From assembly GCA_963792025.1 (NCBI GenBank), contig CAWBUS010000004.1, positions 1-64,000 of the forward strand: a DNA stretch of 64,000 nucleotides. Reading direction: 5' to 3'. A program made the translations under genes and the position numbers. Shown piece by piece: positions 10,340 to 19,409 of the stretch; the first letter of the stretch is position 1, and the number at the start of each line of letters is the position of its first letter. Below the pieces are notes generated by a model, which saw only the letters and a list, made by a program, of their open reading frames with translations, was not told where the DNA came from and did no database searches. The stretch comes from Ginsengibacter sp963792025 (lineage in GTDB: Bacteria > Bacteroidota > Bacteroidia > Chitinophagales > Chitinophagaceae).

Positions 10340-10984
10340 TTATAATCTCATTGATAAAAATTTATTCACCATTGGTGACCAGTCTTTGTATGAATTTCCC
10401 CATATTCTTGAGGGATGACAGATACCAATTACTAAACATTTCCCCTTGTCATATTCATATTCCCAAACTTCGGATTTTTTATCATTCACATTGATAAAAG
10501 ATATACACTTGCCTGATTCTTCAGTTAACCATATTGTCCAAATCCTTTTAGATAATACAATAACTTTCTTTGGCTTCAGATTATCTAATAGTAATTTAAA
10601 GGACGGATTAATTGTTGCTCTATCTTTCTGTTGCGGTTGGCTTTGAGCTTTTGGTAAACCATTTTGAATAAGATTAGCGTATGCTACATTATTCCAAAGT
10701 TGTTCAGGCTCTTTGCAACCAAATATTAGTTCAGTAGTCCAAAAAAAGGCTGTATTCATTCCTTTTTTTTCTGATACGGCTTCTTTTACTACTAAGCTTG
10801 TTAAGTTAGATGTATCCTTATCTCCATTCAGGTAATGAGACTCTCCTAATAATAATAATTTTCCATATTTACTCTTTTCCCAATTTGGGCCAATCCAAGG
10901 TTGAAAATGCAATCCTTTTATTTTTTTCATAAATGAATTATTAAAAGTGTGTGACAAGATATTAAGTCTGTCATCTATATACAT
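10340..10984 (-). CDS. Uracil-DNA-glycosylase-superfamily-like protein
   Basis: 214 residues. Two features suggest a UDG-like fold: an N-terminal strand with the active-site-like turn LLLLGESHY (around residues 43-51) and a C-terminal GICHPSRIWG (around residue 190) that matches the HPS motif position of UDG families. Between them, LLDNLKPKKVIVLSKRIW fits the central strand that precedes the leucine-loop region. The catalytic water-activating Asp/Asn of true UDGs is not evident, so activity on uracil is uncertain. An internal ATG at 10930 (MKKIKGLHF) is an alternative start. AT-rich, and tightly linked to the DnaB-core ATPase downstream. Confidence 0.5.
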   Translation of the reverse strand: MYIDDRLNILSHTFNNSFMKKIKGLHFQPWIGPNWEKSKYGKLLLLGESHYLNGDKDTSNLTSLVVKEAVSEKKGMNTAFFWTTELIFGCKEPEQLWNNVAYANLIQNGLPKAQSQPQQKDRATINPSFKLLLDNLKPKKVIVLSKRIWTIWLTEESGKCISFINVNDKKSEVWEYEYDKGKCLVIGICHPSRIWGNSYKDWSPMVNKFLSMRL

Positions 10985-11034
10985 GCAATTAGGCGGGATC
11001 GTGTCTTTAAAAAGCCCTTTGTGAATATTACTTC

Positions 11035-12756
11035 TTACAATTTCTCCATCTCTTCATTTACAAAATCCATCAATACTTTAATATTTTCAGGAGAGAAATC
11101 AAATGTAAGTCCTGCAGCTTTGTATAGCTCTGGTAAGGTTTTGGTGCCGCCAAGACTTAACGCTTTCATATAATTATCCAGTGCCTCTTCAGGGTTTTTT
11201 TTGAATTGCATCCACATACCTATGGCTCCTAATTGTGCAATGCCATATTCAATATAATAAAAAGGGACTTCAAATAAATGCAATTGCTTCTGCCAATGAT
11301 TTTCCCTAAAACTTTCAAGTCCGCTATAATCAATTATATCATCCGAAAAATCATTTAGAATTTCCATCCATGCGTTAGTTCTTTCTTCAACCGTTTGATG
11401 CGGATGTTCATAAATCCAATGTTGAAATTTATCAATAACCGCTATCCATGGAAAAATAGTAATTACTCTTTCTAACTGGTGTTCCTTCGCTCGTGTAAGA
11501 TCTTCTTTATTATCAAAAAATACATCCCAATAATCCATTGTAAAAAGTTCCATTGACATGCTGGCTACTTCTGCAATTTCCATTGGATAATCTTTGAATG
11601 CATTCAATTCAAGATTATGGGTAAGAAAAGATTGAACTGCATGTCCGCCTTCATGAACCATTGTGGTTACGTCATGCATTTGGCCGGCTGCATTCATAAA
11701 AATAAAAGGAGCGCCACTTTCAGCAAGTGGACAATTATAACCTCCCGGAGCTTTGCCATTCCTGCTTTCCAGGTCGAGATGCTTCATGGCATTCATTTGC
11801 TTTAAACAATCTCCAAAGAAAGGACGAAGGTGTGTAAAGCATTCAATTGACTTATTAAGCAATTCACTTCCTGTTTCAAATGGAGTTAAAGGTTTAGTTC
11901 CTCCCGGCTCTGCTTCCGTATCCCAGGGACGCAAATCATCTAATTGCAATTTCTTCTTTTTCTTCTCATAGATCTTATTCACCAATGGCAACACATGTTG
12001 CTTTACTGAATCATGAAATCTGAAGCAATCTTCCTTGGTATAATCAAAACGACCAAGCTCTTTAAATTTATAATCGCGGTAATTTTCAAAGCCTGCATTT
12101 ACTGCAACCTGCTGGCGTTTTTCGATCAATTGGTCGAAAAGTTTGTTTAATATATCCCGGTCTTCCAGCCTTCGTGCATTAATTTTTCTGTAAACTTCTT
12201 CACGCAATTTTCTGTCGTGGTTTTCTAAAAATTTGGCGGCTTGTTGCAGCGTATATTCTTTACCGTTAACTTCAATAGTCATTTTACCGGTAATCATTCC
12301 ATACTGTTGTTGCAACACTGCCAGCTCAGCCTGTATAGGAATATTTTGTTCGCGAAAAAGCTCAATACTTTTTTTTACGGAACGTAAATAAGTAAAATAT
12401 TTCGTTTGATCTAATTCGTTTACAAAGGGAGAATTAACCAACTTTTTATTTAGCGCATCAGCATAAGGTTGAATCTTTGGCTGAATTTCCATACAGAAAA
12501 AATTAAACGACTCTTCCAGTTTTTTATCTGTTGTATCGCAAGTCATTTTTATCTGCCGCCAGCAAACATCTTCATTTACTGCCGCTTCTAATTCGCTCAT
12601 ATCTGCCAGCCAATGTTGTAAACTTTCGGCAGAAGAAATCTCTCTGTCCAGCAATTCTTTAAAGTAAGGCTCAATAGTTTCCCAGTTTGATATAACTAAA
12701 TCTTTGGGAAGAAATTTTCTTTCTAATTTTTTAATATCGGCAGATGCTTCAATCAT
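11035..12756 (-). CDS. pepF: M3-family oligoendopeptidase F
   Basis: 573 residues, the usual size of M3B zinc oligopeptidases. The catalytic HEXXH motif appears as MVHEGGHAVQSF near residue 367, with the third zinc ligand expected in the downstream MEIAEVASMSMELF segment (E-x3-S-M-S-M-E). N-terminal helices cover the first 200 residues, as in PepF. The enzyme degrades short cytoplasmic peptides. It follows the DUF5606 gene by 27 bp and probably shares its transcript. No sign of truncation. Confidence 0.9.
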   Translation of the reverse strand: MIEASADIKKLERKFLPKDLVISNWETIEPYFKELLDREISSAESLQHWLADMSELEAAVNEDVCWRQIKMTCDTTDKKLEESFNFFCMEIQPKIQPYADALNKKLVNSPFVNELDQTKYFTYLRSVKKSIELFREQNIPIQAELAVLQQQYGMITGKMTIEVNGKEYTLQQAAKFLENHDRKLREEVYRKINARRLEDRDILNKLFDQLIEKRQQVAVNAGFENYRDYKFKELGRFDYTKEDCFRFHDSVKQHVLPLVNKIYEKKKKKLQLDDLRPWDTEAEPGGTKPLTPFETGSELLNKSIECFTHLRPFFGDCLKQMNAMKHLDLESRNGKAPGGYNCPLAESGAPFIFMNAAGQMHDVTTMVHEGGHAVQSFLTHNLELNAFKDYPMEIAEVASMSMELFTMDYWDVFFDNKEDLTRAKEHQLERVITIFPWIAVIDKFQHWIYEHPHQTVEERTNAWMEILNDFSDDIIDYSGLESFRENHWQKQLHLFEVPFYYIEYGIAQLGAIGMWMQFKKNPEEALDNYMKALSLGGTKTLPELYKAAGLTFDFSPENIKVLMDFVNEEMEKL

Positions 12757-12783
12757 AGTAGGAGGTGTTAGGTGATACGGATA

Positions 12784-13323
12784 TCAAGTAGTCAAGTTAT
12801 TGCTAATCTCATTATTTACGCCGCGGCTTTCAATTTTTCTCGGGGCTGCTTTTTGTGGCTTTACATGAGTTGTTTCTTTATGTACTACCGGCTTTGGAGT
12901 GGCTACTGTTTCTGGCGTTTCAGCAGTCTCTTCAGATGATTTTGATTTGATTTCTATTTTATTTTTCTTTAAAATATCAAACCATTTTACCATTTTTTTC
13001 ATGTCACTTGCATATACCCTTTCGAAATCCAGATCGGGATATACTTTTTCAAAATAAGATTTCAATGCTTTATTGTCTGCTTTAGCGTCAGGCATCTTTT
13101 CTTTACTTTTCTTCATCGCTTCAAATAATTCTGAAAGATTGGTATTGTCTTTTACCGTAAATACTTCAATGCTTTCCAGGTGCGAAAAGTTATGCAACCG
13201 GGTGCTCACAAATTTTGAAGTATTGTCTTCAAGCGACCGAACAACGGCTCCATCAGATTTTGAAGAGAGTAATTCAAACAAACCACTTAAACCTGAAACC
13301 GAAACAATTTTATTATAATCCAT
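12784..13323 (-). CDS. DUF5606 family protein
   Basis: About 179 residues from ATG 13323. A longer reading from 13350 adds nine residues and is unlikely, because MDYNKIVSVSGLSGLFELL is the family's conserved N-terminus. The first 125 residues form the compact domain typical of a small cytoplasmic Bacteroidota family, with SRLHNFSH-like and FERVYASDMKKMVKWFDIL segments. The C-terminal 55 residues are a low-complexity tail rich in Glu, Thr, Pro and Lys. The function of the family is unknown to me. It is divergent from the outer-membrane protein gene at 13489. Confidence 0.8.
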   Translation of the reverse strand: MDYNKIVSVSGLSGLFELLSSKSDGAVVRSLEDNTSKFVSTRLHNFSHLESIEVFTVKDNTNLSELFEAMKKSKEKMPDAKADNKALKSYFEKVYPDLDFERVYASDMKKMVKWFDILKKNKIEIKSKSSEETAETPETVATPKPVVHKETTHVKPQKAAPRKIESRGVNNEISNNLTT

Positions 13324-13488
13324 ATATAATTTTCTTTTTAGAAGCTGCAAGATAATTGAAATGATATTTAGTAGTGTTAATGAAATATAAAAGCCTTTTA
13401 AATTAGATTTTTTTAGAATTAAATATTTAAAATGGCCCCACAGGTTTTATGTTGTGATGTCGTCAAATGGGGTAATCAACTTTACTTT

Positions 13489-16374
13489 ATGAACCGGGTA
13501 CTGCTTTTTTTATTTTTTACAGGGTTACTTTTTACAGGCGTCGATGCCCAGTCAGTAAAGGGTATTCTCCAGGACGCTAGCAACAATGCGCCAATTTCAA
13601 ATGCTACAATAAAATTGGTACCTGCAAATTCGTCATCAGAACTGTCATCTGTAAGCAATAGTAAGGGTGCTTTTACTTTTGATAAAGTGCCTGCGGGGAA
13701 ATACAATTTAACCGTTACTTCAATTGGATTTGTAACAATATCGAAAGCAATTACTATAGGAAATAGCCCGGTTGATTTAGGAATTATCAAGACTTCTGAA
13801 AAGGCACAGACACTTAAAGATGTAGTTGTAAATGGTGCTGCACCCACTATCAAACAAAATAACGATACAATGGAATTTGGCGCCAGCCAATACAAAGTAA
13901 ACCCAGATGCTACCAGCGAAGATTTGATAAAAAAAATGCCTGGTGTTACAGTTGATAAAAGTGGTACCGTAACTGCGATGGGAGAAACAGTAAAAAAAGT
14001 TACCGTTGATGGACGCGATTTTTTTGGCGACGATGCCACAGCTACATTGCGTAATCTTCCCGCAGAAGTAGTTGATAAAATTCAAGTGTTTGATAAATTG
14101 AGCGACCAGGCGCAACTTACAGGCTTTGATGATGGCAATACTTCCAAAGCGATTAATATAGTTACGAAAGTAAATATGCGCACCGGTAATTTTGGGAGAA
14201 TATTTGCAGGTTATGGAACAGATGGCCACTACAGCGCCGGCGGTAATGTAAGTTTTTTTAATAATGATAGAAGGATTTCATTAGTTGGCCTGGTGAATAA
14301 TGTAAATGAACAAAATTTTTCCTCACAGGATTTATTGGGCGTTACCAGCACCGGCGGCCGCGGTGGTGGTGGTAATCGCGGCGGGGGCGGATATAGAGGC
14401 GGCGGTGGCTCCGGTAATTTTACAGTTGGTCAACAGGATGGGATTGCCAAAACAAATGCCTTTGGCATAAATTATAGCGATGCATGGGGCAAAAAAATTG
14501 ATGTCACAGGAAGTTATTTCTTTAACAACAGTAATACTTCCAATAATCAAACTATTAATCAGCAGAATATAATAAGAAAAGATAGCAGTAATTATTACGA
14601 TGAAAACACTTTTTCGAATAGCAGGAATTATAACAATCGCGTAAATTTCAGGCTTACTTACCGGATTGATTCCAACAACACAATTTTAGCAACTTCCAAT
14701 TTAAAATTTCAAACGAACAACTCTGCCAACTTTGTTCATGGAATTAATTTTGTTGATGTAAACAGGCAGGACACACTTAGCCAAACAGACAATGACCTTA
14801 CCAGCGACTATCATGGAAATAATTTAAGCAACCAGCTCTTGTTCCGTCACGCATTTAAAAAGAGAGGTCGAAGCATTTCGGTTGGAATTTCTAATAGTTC
14901 CAGCGATAAATTAGGTAACAACTATTTAAATGCAATTAATAATTATTTTACGGGAATTAAAGCTACTGACTCCCTGGAACAATATTCCAATCAAAAAAAT
15001 CACAACAATCAATACAGTGTAAATTTAGTGTACACGGAACCGATAGGAAAAAAGACACTGATGCAAGTGAACTATAATCCTTCATTTCAAAAGAACAACG
15101 CGGACCAGGAAACATTCAATTACGATGGGGTTACTTCGAAATATTCTTTGCTCGATACCAGCCTAAGCAATAAATTCAATAATACCTATAATACGCAAAA
15201 TACCGGCGTTACTTTCCGCCACGGCGATAGAAATAATTTCATTTCTGCCGGCCTTTCTTATCAACATTCAGAATTAAAAAGCGACCAGGTTTTTCCGCAA
15301 ACTTCACATATTGATAATGTTTATAGTAATCTACTCGGGAATGCTTTTGCAAGATTTAAATTGAATTCAAAGAACAATCTAAGAATTATTTATCGCTCTT
15401 CGGTGAGTGCACCATCAGTAACCCAACTACAGAATGTGATTAACAACTCAAACCAGTTTTTTTATACAACGGGAAATCCTGATTTACAACAACAATATTC
15501 TAACAGTTTTATAGTACGATATAATTATACCAATACGCCCAAAGCAAGGAGCTTCTTTGCAAACATATTTTTGCAGACGGTAAATCATTATATAGCTAAC
15601 GCAACTTATACCGCATCAAAGGATTCTATGTTAACCAACTCCGTTACCCTTTTTAAAGGTTCACAAATTTCAAAACCAGTAAATTTAAATGGATACATTA
15701 GTGCAAGATCTTTTTTTACTTATGCGATGCCAATAAAATTTTTGAAATCTAATTTAAACTGGAATGCGGGTGTTAGTTATACGAACCTGCCTGGTTTATT
15801 AAATAACGTTTCTAATATTGCCAAAACCTATGATTATAATCTCGGGGCAGTTTTATCAAGTAACATTAGCCAATATATAGATTTTACACTCACATATTCG
15901 GCGAGCATCAACACAGTAAAAAATTCTATTGAACCTACTTTAAATAATAATTATTTTACGCAGACCGCTGAGTTCAGCGCCAATCTACTTACTAAAAAAG
16001 GGCTATTTCTAAATAACGATATAACCAATCAGTATTACAGTGGTTTAACGGGCGCTAACAATACAAATTATTGGTTGTGGAATATTGCAGTGGGGCAAAA
16101 ATTCTTAAAAAAGCAAGCGGGAGAATTAAAGCTTTCCGTATTCGATCTCCTAAAACAAAACAGGAGTATAAGCCGCAATGTAACGTCTTCTTACATCCAG
16201 GATGTTAACAACCAGGTGTTGCAACAATATTTTATGCTCACTTTTACCTATAAATTAAAGACCTTTGGAAAGGGTAAGCCGGGTAACTATAACGATAGAG
16301 GTAGAGATTTCCGTAGGTTTGGCGGGCCTGGCGGGCCTCCTTTTGGCGGCGGACATGATGGCCCTTCACTATAG
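13489..16374 (+). CDS. Outer-membrane beta-barrel protein, TonB-receptor-like
   Basis: About 961 residues from ATG 13489, which begins a clean signal peptide (MNRVLLFLFFTGLLFTG). The upstream frame to 13432 lacks signal character. Next come a carboxypeptidase-regulatory-like domain (KGILQDASNNAPISNATIKL), a plug-like segment (VTVDGRDFFGDDA), and a large barrel of the OMP_b-brl_3 type. A glycine-rich loop (GGRGGGGNRGGGG, about 14350-14420) and a Gly/Pro-rich tail (GGPGGPPFGGG) are unusual. The protein lacks the SusC signature and has no SusD partner. It lies 29 bp upstream of the ECF sigma gene on the same strand, which suggests co-expression with the envelope-sensing operon. Substrate unknown. 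Confidence 0.85.
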   Translation: MNRVLLFLFFTGLLFTGVDAQSVKGILQDASNNAPISNATIKLVPANSSSELSSVSNSKGAFTFDKVPAGKYNLTVTSIGFVTISKAITIGNSPVDLGIIKTSEKAQTLKDVVVNGAAPTIKQNNDTMEFGASQYKVNPDATSEDLIKKMPGVTVDKSGTVTAMGETVKKVTVDGRDFFGDDATATLRNLPAEVVDKIQVFDKLSDQAQLTGFDDGNTSKAINIVTKVNMRTGNFGRIFAGYGTDGHYSAGGNVSFFNNDRRISLVGLVNNVNEQNFSSQDLLGVTSTGGRGGGGNRGGGGYRGGGGSGNFTVGQQDGIAKTNAFGINYSDAWGKKIDVTGSYFFNNSNTSNNQTINQQNIIRKDSSNYYDENTFSNSRNYNNRVNFRLTYRIDSNNTILATSNLKFQTNNSANFVHGINFVDVNRQDTLSQTDNDLTSDYHGNNLSNQLLFRHAFKKRGRSISVGISNSSSDKLGNNYLNAINNYFTGIKATDSLEQYSNQKNHNNQYSVNLVYTEPIGKKTLMQVNYNPSFQKNNADQETFNYDGVTSKYSLLDTSLSNKFNNTYNTQNTGVTFRHGDRNNFISAGLSYQHSELKSDQVFPQTSHIDNVYSNLLGNAFARFKLNSKNNLRIIYRSSVSAPSVTQLQNVINNSNQFFYTTGNPDLQQQYSNSFIVRYNYTNTPKARSFFANIFLQTVNHYIANATYTASKDSMLTNSVTLFKGSQISKPVNLNGYISARSFFTYAMPIKFLKSNLNWNAGVSYTNLPGLLNNVSNIAKTYDYNLGAVLSSNISQYIDFTLTYSASINTVKNSIEPTLNNNYFTQTAEFSANLLTKKGLFLNNDITNQYYSGLTGANNTNYWLWNIAVGQKFLKKQAGELKLSVFDLLKQNRSISRNVTSSYIQDVNNQVLQQYFMLTFTYKLKTFGKGKPGNYNDRGRDFRRFGGPGGPPFGGGHDGPSL

Positions 16375-16403
16375 CGTAAAAATTATTTGACTTGATTGCA
16401 GAA

Positions 16404-16973
16404 ATGGACTTGGTAGAGCTGCTTAAGAAAAAAGATAGAGCAGCATTTAAGAGTATAGTAGAAACCTGGCAGGATATGGTATATAATACTGCGATAGGAA
16501 TTTTACAAAATGCAGAAGATGCAGAGGATGTGACCCAGGAAACATTTATGCAAGCATTTGAATCGGTTGCTTCATTTAAGGGTGAATCTAAATTTTCTAC
16601 CTGGTTGTATCGCATTACTGTTTCCAAGGCAATGGACCACATCAGGAAGAAAAAAAGAAAAAAACGATTTGCATTTATACAGAGTCTTTATGGAAAAAAC
16701 GATCAGCCCGTAATAGATCCACCCGACTTTTTCCATCCCGGCGTAAGCATGGAAAACAAAGAAAACGCCGCGGTTCTTTTTAAAGCGATGGAACAATTGC
16801 CGCCCAATCAAAAAACAGCTTTTGTTCTTAATAAAGTAGAAGGACTATCTTATCTGGAAATTGGTGAGGTAATGAAAATTACTGATTCGGCTGTTGATGC
16901 TTTGTTGCACCGGGCAAAAGCCAACCTTAAAAAAATATTGAAAGATTATTATATCACAATCAATAAAAATTAA
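16404..16973 (+). CDS. ECF-type RNA polymerase sigma factor
   Basis: 189 residues from ATG 16404. Region 2 shows AIGILQNAEDAEDVTQETFMQAF and FSTWLYRITVSKAMDHIRKKKR (the -10 recognition helix). Region 4 shows MEQLPPNQKTAFVLNKVEGLSYLEIGEVMKITDSAVDALLHRAKANLKK in outline (helix-turn-helix for -35 binding). A TTG at 16392 gives a four-residue longer form with less support. The following gene encodes a small single-TM protein in the position of an anti-sigma factor, then two Spy/CpxP-like proteins. The operon therefore probably responds to a periplasmic cue. The basic linker KKKRKKR between regions 2 and 4 is notable. Confidence 0.92.
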   Translation: MDLVELLKKKDRAAFKSIVETWQDMVYNTAIGILQNAEDAEDVTQETFMQAFESVASFKGESKFSTWLYRITVSKAMDHIRKKKRKKRFAFIQSLYGKNDQPVIDPPDFFHPGVSMENKENAAVLFKAMEQLPPNQKTAFVLNKVEGLSYLEIGEVMKITDSAVDALLHRAKANLKKILKDYYITINKN

Positions 16974-17066
16974 TTATAGTTATATTGAGTAAACGGATTC
17001 AACTAGTAAAAATTAAAAAAAGAACACAGGGTTTAAAATAAAATAACGTCTAAATAATATAGTAAA

Positions 17067-17399
17067 ATGGAAGACGAATTCTTAAATAAAAAAATTGATG
17101 ATGTAATGCAAAGCGTGGACGGCATTACAAGAGCAACTCCGCGGCCATTTCTTTTTACGAGGCTCGAGGCAAGAATGCAAAACGAAAGAAATATTTGGAG
17201 TAAACTGTCATCGTTTGCTGCAAGGCCAGTGGTGGCTTTTGCGTGTGTTTGCTTTGTATTGATAATAAATGCAATGGTTATTTTTACGTCAGGCTCTTCA
17301 GGCAACACAACAACGCAACAGGGGCCTGAACTTGCAACGGCAGATGAATACAGCCAGGTAAGCTATAATTTATATGATTTTGAAAATTCTAAGCCATAA
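17067..17399 (+). CDS. Small single-TM protein, candidate anti-sigma factor
   Basis: 110 residues. The cytoplasmic N-terminus of about 65 residues is helical and contains TRATPRPFLFTRLEARM, a pattern often seen at the start of short Bacteroidota membrane proteins that follow sigma factors. One TM segment spans residues about 70-92 (VVAFACVCFVLIINAMVIF), followed by a short periplasmic tail. It lacks a zinc-binding HxxxCxxC anti-sigma motif. Position directly after the ECF sigma gene, with its stop overlapping the next start (TAATG at 17397-17401), suggests it holds the sigma factor at the membrane, as CnrY does for CnrH. That role is inference. Confidence 0.65.
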   Translation: MEDEFLNKKIDDVMQSVDGITRATPRPFLFTRLEARMQNERNIWSKLSSFAARPVVAFACVCFVLIINAMVIFTSGSSGNTTTQQGPELATADEYSQVSYNLYDFENSKP

Positions 17400-17896
17400 T
17401 GGATTCAGTAACAAAAAATAAGTCGCTTGTTTCAATAATTATTTTTCTATTGATAACAAATATTGCGATGCTGGTATTTTTCCTGGTGTTGAACAAGCCG
17501 CCCCAAAAGGTTGTTCGGGCACGCGATCAAAATGGTATGTCGGGTATGTTGCAAAAAGAAGTTGGGTTTTCAAAAGATCAAATTGATACTTACCTCTCAT
17601 TAAGAAAAAGCCAGATGGATACTATCCATGTTTTATTTGATGATTTGCGAAAATCAAAAATGGACTTTTATGACCTGATCTATACTTCACAGATTTCTGA
17701 TTCATCTTTAAATAAAGCAGCAGATATAATAGCAGAAAGACAAAAGTCACTCGATCTTTACATGTTTAATCATTTCAAACAGGTGCGAAATATTTGTACG
17801 CCCGATCAATTACAAAAGTTTGACAGTACCATAAAAAAAGTGCTCATCAGGATGACAAGTAGAAATGGGAAAGACGACCATTATCAACATAAATAA
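17399..17896 (+). CDS. Membrane-anchored Spy/CpxP-like periplasmic sensor (CnrX-like)
   Basis: 165 residues: one N-terminal TM anchor (residues about 10-31, IIIFLLITNIAMLVFFLVLN) followed by an all-helical periplasmic domain. Segments such as VGFSKDQIDTYLSLRKSQMDTIHVLFDDLRKSK and ICTPDQLQKFDSTIKKVL follow the helical-hairpin plan of the heavy-metal-resistance (Spy/CpxP/ZraP/CnrX) family, including an LTxxQ-like motif in the form TPDQLQKF. It overlaps the preceding gene by one base, so translation is coupled. Likely a sensor or chaperone relaying periplasmic stress or metal to the anti-sigma protein. The ligand is unknown, and there is no His-rich metal cluster apart from the HYQHK tail. Confidence 0.7.
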   Translation: MDSVTKNKSLVSIIIFLLITNIAMLVFFLVLNKPPQKVVRARDQNGMSGMLQKEVGFSKDQIDTYLSLRKSQMDTIHVLFDDLRKSKMDFYDLIYTSQISDSSLNKAADIIAERQKSLDLYMFNHFKQVRNICTPDQLQKFDSTIKKVLIRMTSRNGKDDHYQHK

Positions 17897-17936
17897 ATAC
17901 ACTATAACTTTTAAAAAAAATAAATATTCAACAATT

Positions 17937-18320
17937 ATGAAAACAAAAATCACAATGTTCATTGCACTTTTATTCGCAATAACAATAAATGCTAATTCGC
18001 AAGGAATGCAGCGCATGACTGTAGAGGAAAGGGTAAAAGCCACGATGGATAAAATGACAACTCCCTTAAATCTTGATACGGCTGAACAGGCAAAAACGGC
18101 CGCTGTTTTTACAGATTTTTATACCGCTCAAACTAAAATGCGTGAAGATGCAAGAGCAAGTGGTACCAGGCCTGACAGAAGCGTTTTTGAAAAAATGATG
18201 AACGATCGGGATGACAAATTAAAAGCCATTTTTACTGACGAACAGTATAAAAAATATAAAGATGAAGTAGAGGCGACACTGCGTCCACAGCGCCCGCAAG
18301 GTGGCGGTGGTAATCAATGA
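17937..18320 (+). CDS. Secreted Spy-like helical protein
   Basis: 127 residues from ATG 17937. The signal peptide MKTKITMFIALLFAITINANSQ (cleavage after about residue 20) exports it to the periplasm. The mature part is helical, with MTVEERVKATMDKMTTPLNL, then FTDEQYKKYKDEVEATLRPQ, which matches the LTxxQ-like repeat layout of Spy/DUF4890-type proteins. It ends in a Gly/Gln-rich tail. As the last gene of the sigma-factor operon, just before a strong terminator, it is a likely output or feedback component of that regulon. An upstream in-frame extension to 17865 overlaps the previous gene and is not used. Confidence 0.7.
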   Translation: MKTKITMFIALLFAITINANSQGMQRMTVEERVKATMDKMTTPLNLDTAEQAKTAAVFTDFYTAQTKMREDARASGTRPDRSVFEKMMNDRDDKLKAIFTDEQYKKYKDEVEATLRPQRPQGGGGNQ

Positions 18321-18364
18321 GGCCGATACTGATTTTAACTCGGTGATTAAGATGGGTATTTTTA

Positions 18365-18394
18365 AAAGGTTTGTTTTCGAACAAACCTTTTTTT
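18365..18394 (+). terminator. Rho-independent terminator of the sigma-factor operon
   Basis: Perfect 11-bp stem AAAGGTTTGTT / AACAAACCTTT (18365-18375 with 18380-18390) closed by the stable tetraloop TTCG, followed directly by a T tract (18391-18394). It lies 45 bp after the last Spy-like gene. Confidence 0.9.
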
Positions 18395-18587
18395 AATAAT
18401 AAAGGGCGAATGGATGTTTGACTGGACAAATGATACTTATTCAAACCTTTGCAAAGAATTAAATAACTTTATAGAAATTTAATGAACATAGATTCTATAA
18501 AACGGTTAATAAGTACATTTCGAAATAAGCAATAACAGTGTCGAATTTATTTATCCGGTTAATTATTCTCTAAAATTTTATTTGAAT

Positions 18588-19282
18588 ATGCAGGAGGCCA
18601 AACATGATAAGGAAAGACAACAGTTCCAGGTAGAGAGATTCACTTTTTTCGTTGATGCGGTATTTGCGATCACTATTACGTTGTTAGTCATTGAAATTAC
18701 ACCGCCCGTATTCCCCAATCCAACTGATAAAATTTTATGGCATTCAATTGTTGACATGGGGTTTAAATTTTTGGGGTTTGTTATAAGTTTTGGAATAGTG
18801 GGCCATTATTGGTCAGTTCACCATAGAATTTTTGGATATGTCATAAAAAATTCAACTTCATTAATTTGGCTCAATCTTGGTTTTTTGCTCACGGTGGTTA
18901 CTTTACCTTTTAGTGCAGGTTTGGCAGGGGAATATAGTGCAAGGACTGATCTTAGAATTCCTTATGCCATATATGCAATAAACATGGTGTTAACAGGGTT
19001 GATGAATTGTTGGCTTGTGGGTTTACGTAAGTAATCCGAAAAGAAAAATGCTTAACCCGCCAGATTTCAAATGCCAGGATAATGCTCGGCGTCTACAGAA
19101 GTCTTACTATTCCGTTAGTTTTTACTTTTTCATTTATTTTATACTTTTTTGTTCCAATTGTCGCCTACTGTACGCTCTTATTAATTCCTATAATACTTCA
19201 TTGGGGAATGAAGGGTCTTGAAAGGCGTGCGGAAAGAGATGAAATAGTTGAGAAAAAGACAATTCAAAACACCCAGCTATAG
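18588..19282 (+). pseudogene. TMEM175-family (DUF1211) membrane protein, frameshifted
   Basis: The start is ATG 18588. The N-terminal 145 residues contain the family's first-repeat signature RFTFFVDAVFAITITLLVIE (FSD-like motif) and several TM helices. The frame then shifts near 19014-19020 (G run), continues as VYVSNPKRKML, and shifts again at the CCC at 19056-19058 into a frame with two more TM helices (VFTFSFILYFFVPIVAYC). A third possible shift near 19280 would add a charged tail ending at 19326. Intact bacterial TMEM175 homologues are potassium channels of about 200-230 residues, close to the restored length here. Indels are single bases in short runs. Confidence 0.75.
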
Positions 19283-19409
19283 TTCACGAGGAAGCAAAAA
19301 ATAAGGAGGCTGAAAAACCGGCATAAATTAAAGCTGATTTGCGATTGCGGTAGTTGTCTTGTTTATTTTATTCGTAAGCCTATAAATAAAGTCGAATTGC
19401 TCTAATAAG

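Noticed and set aside
13777..14229. Minus-strand ORF inside the barrel gene
   Set aside because: Antisense of conserved barrel sequence, with no domain resemblance or promoter.
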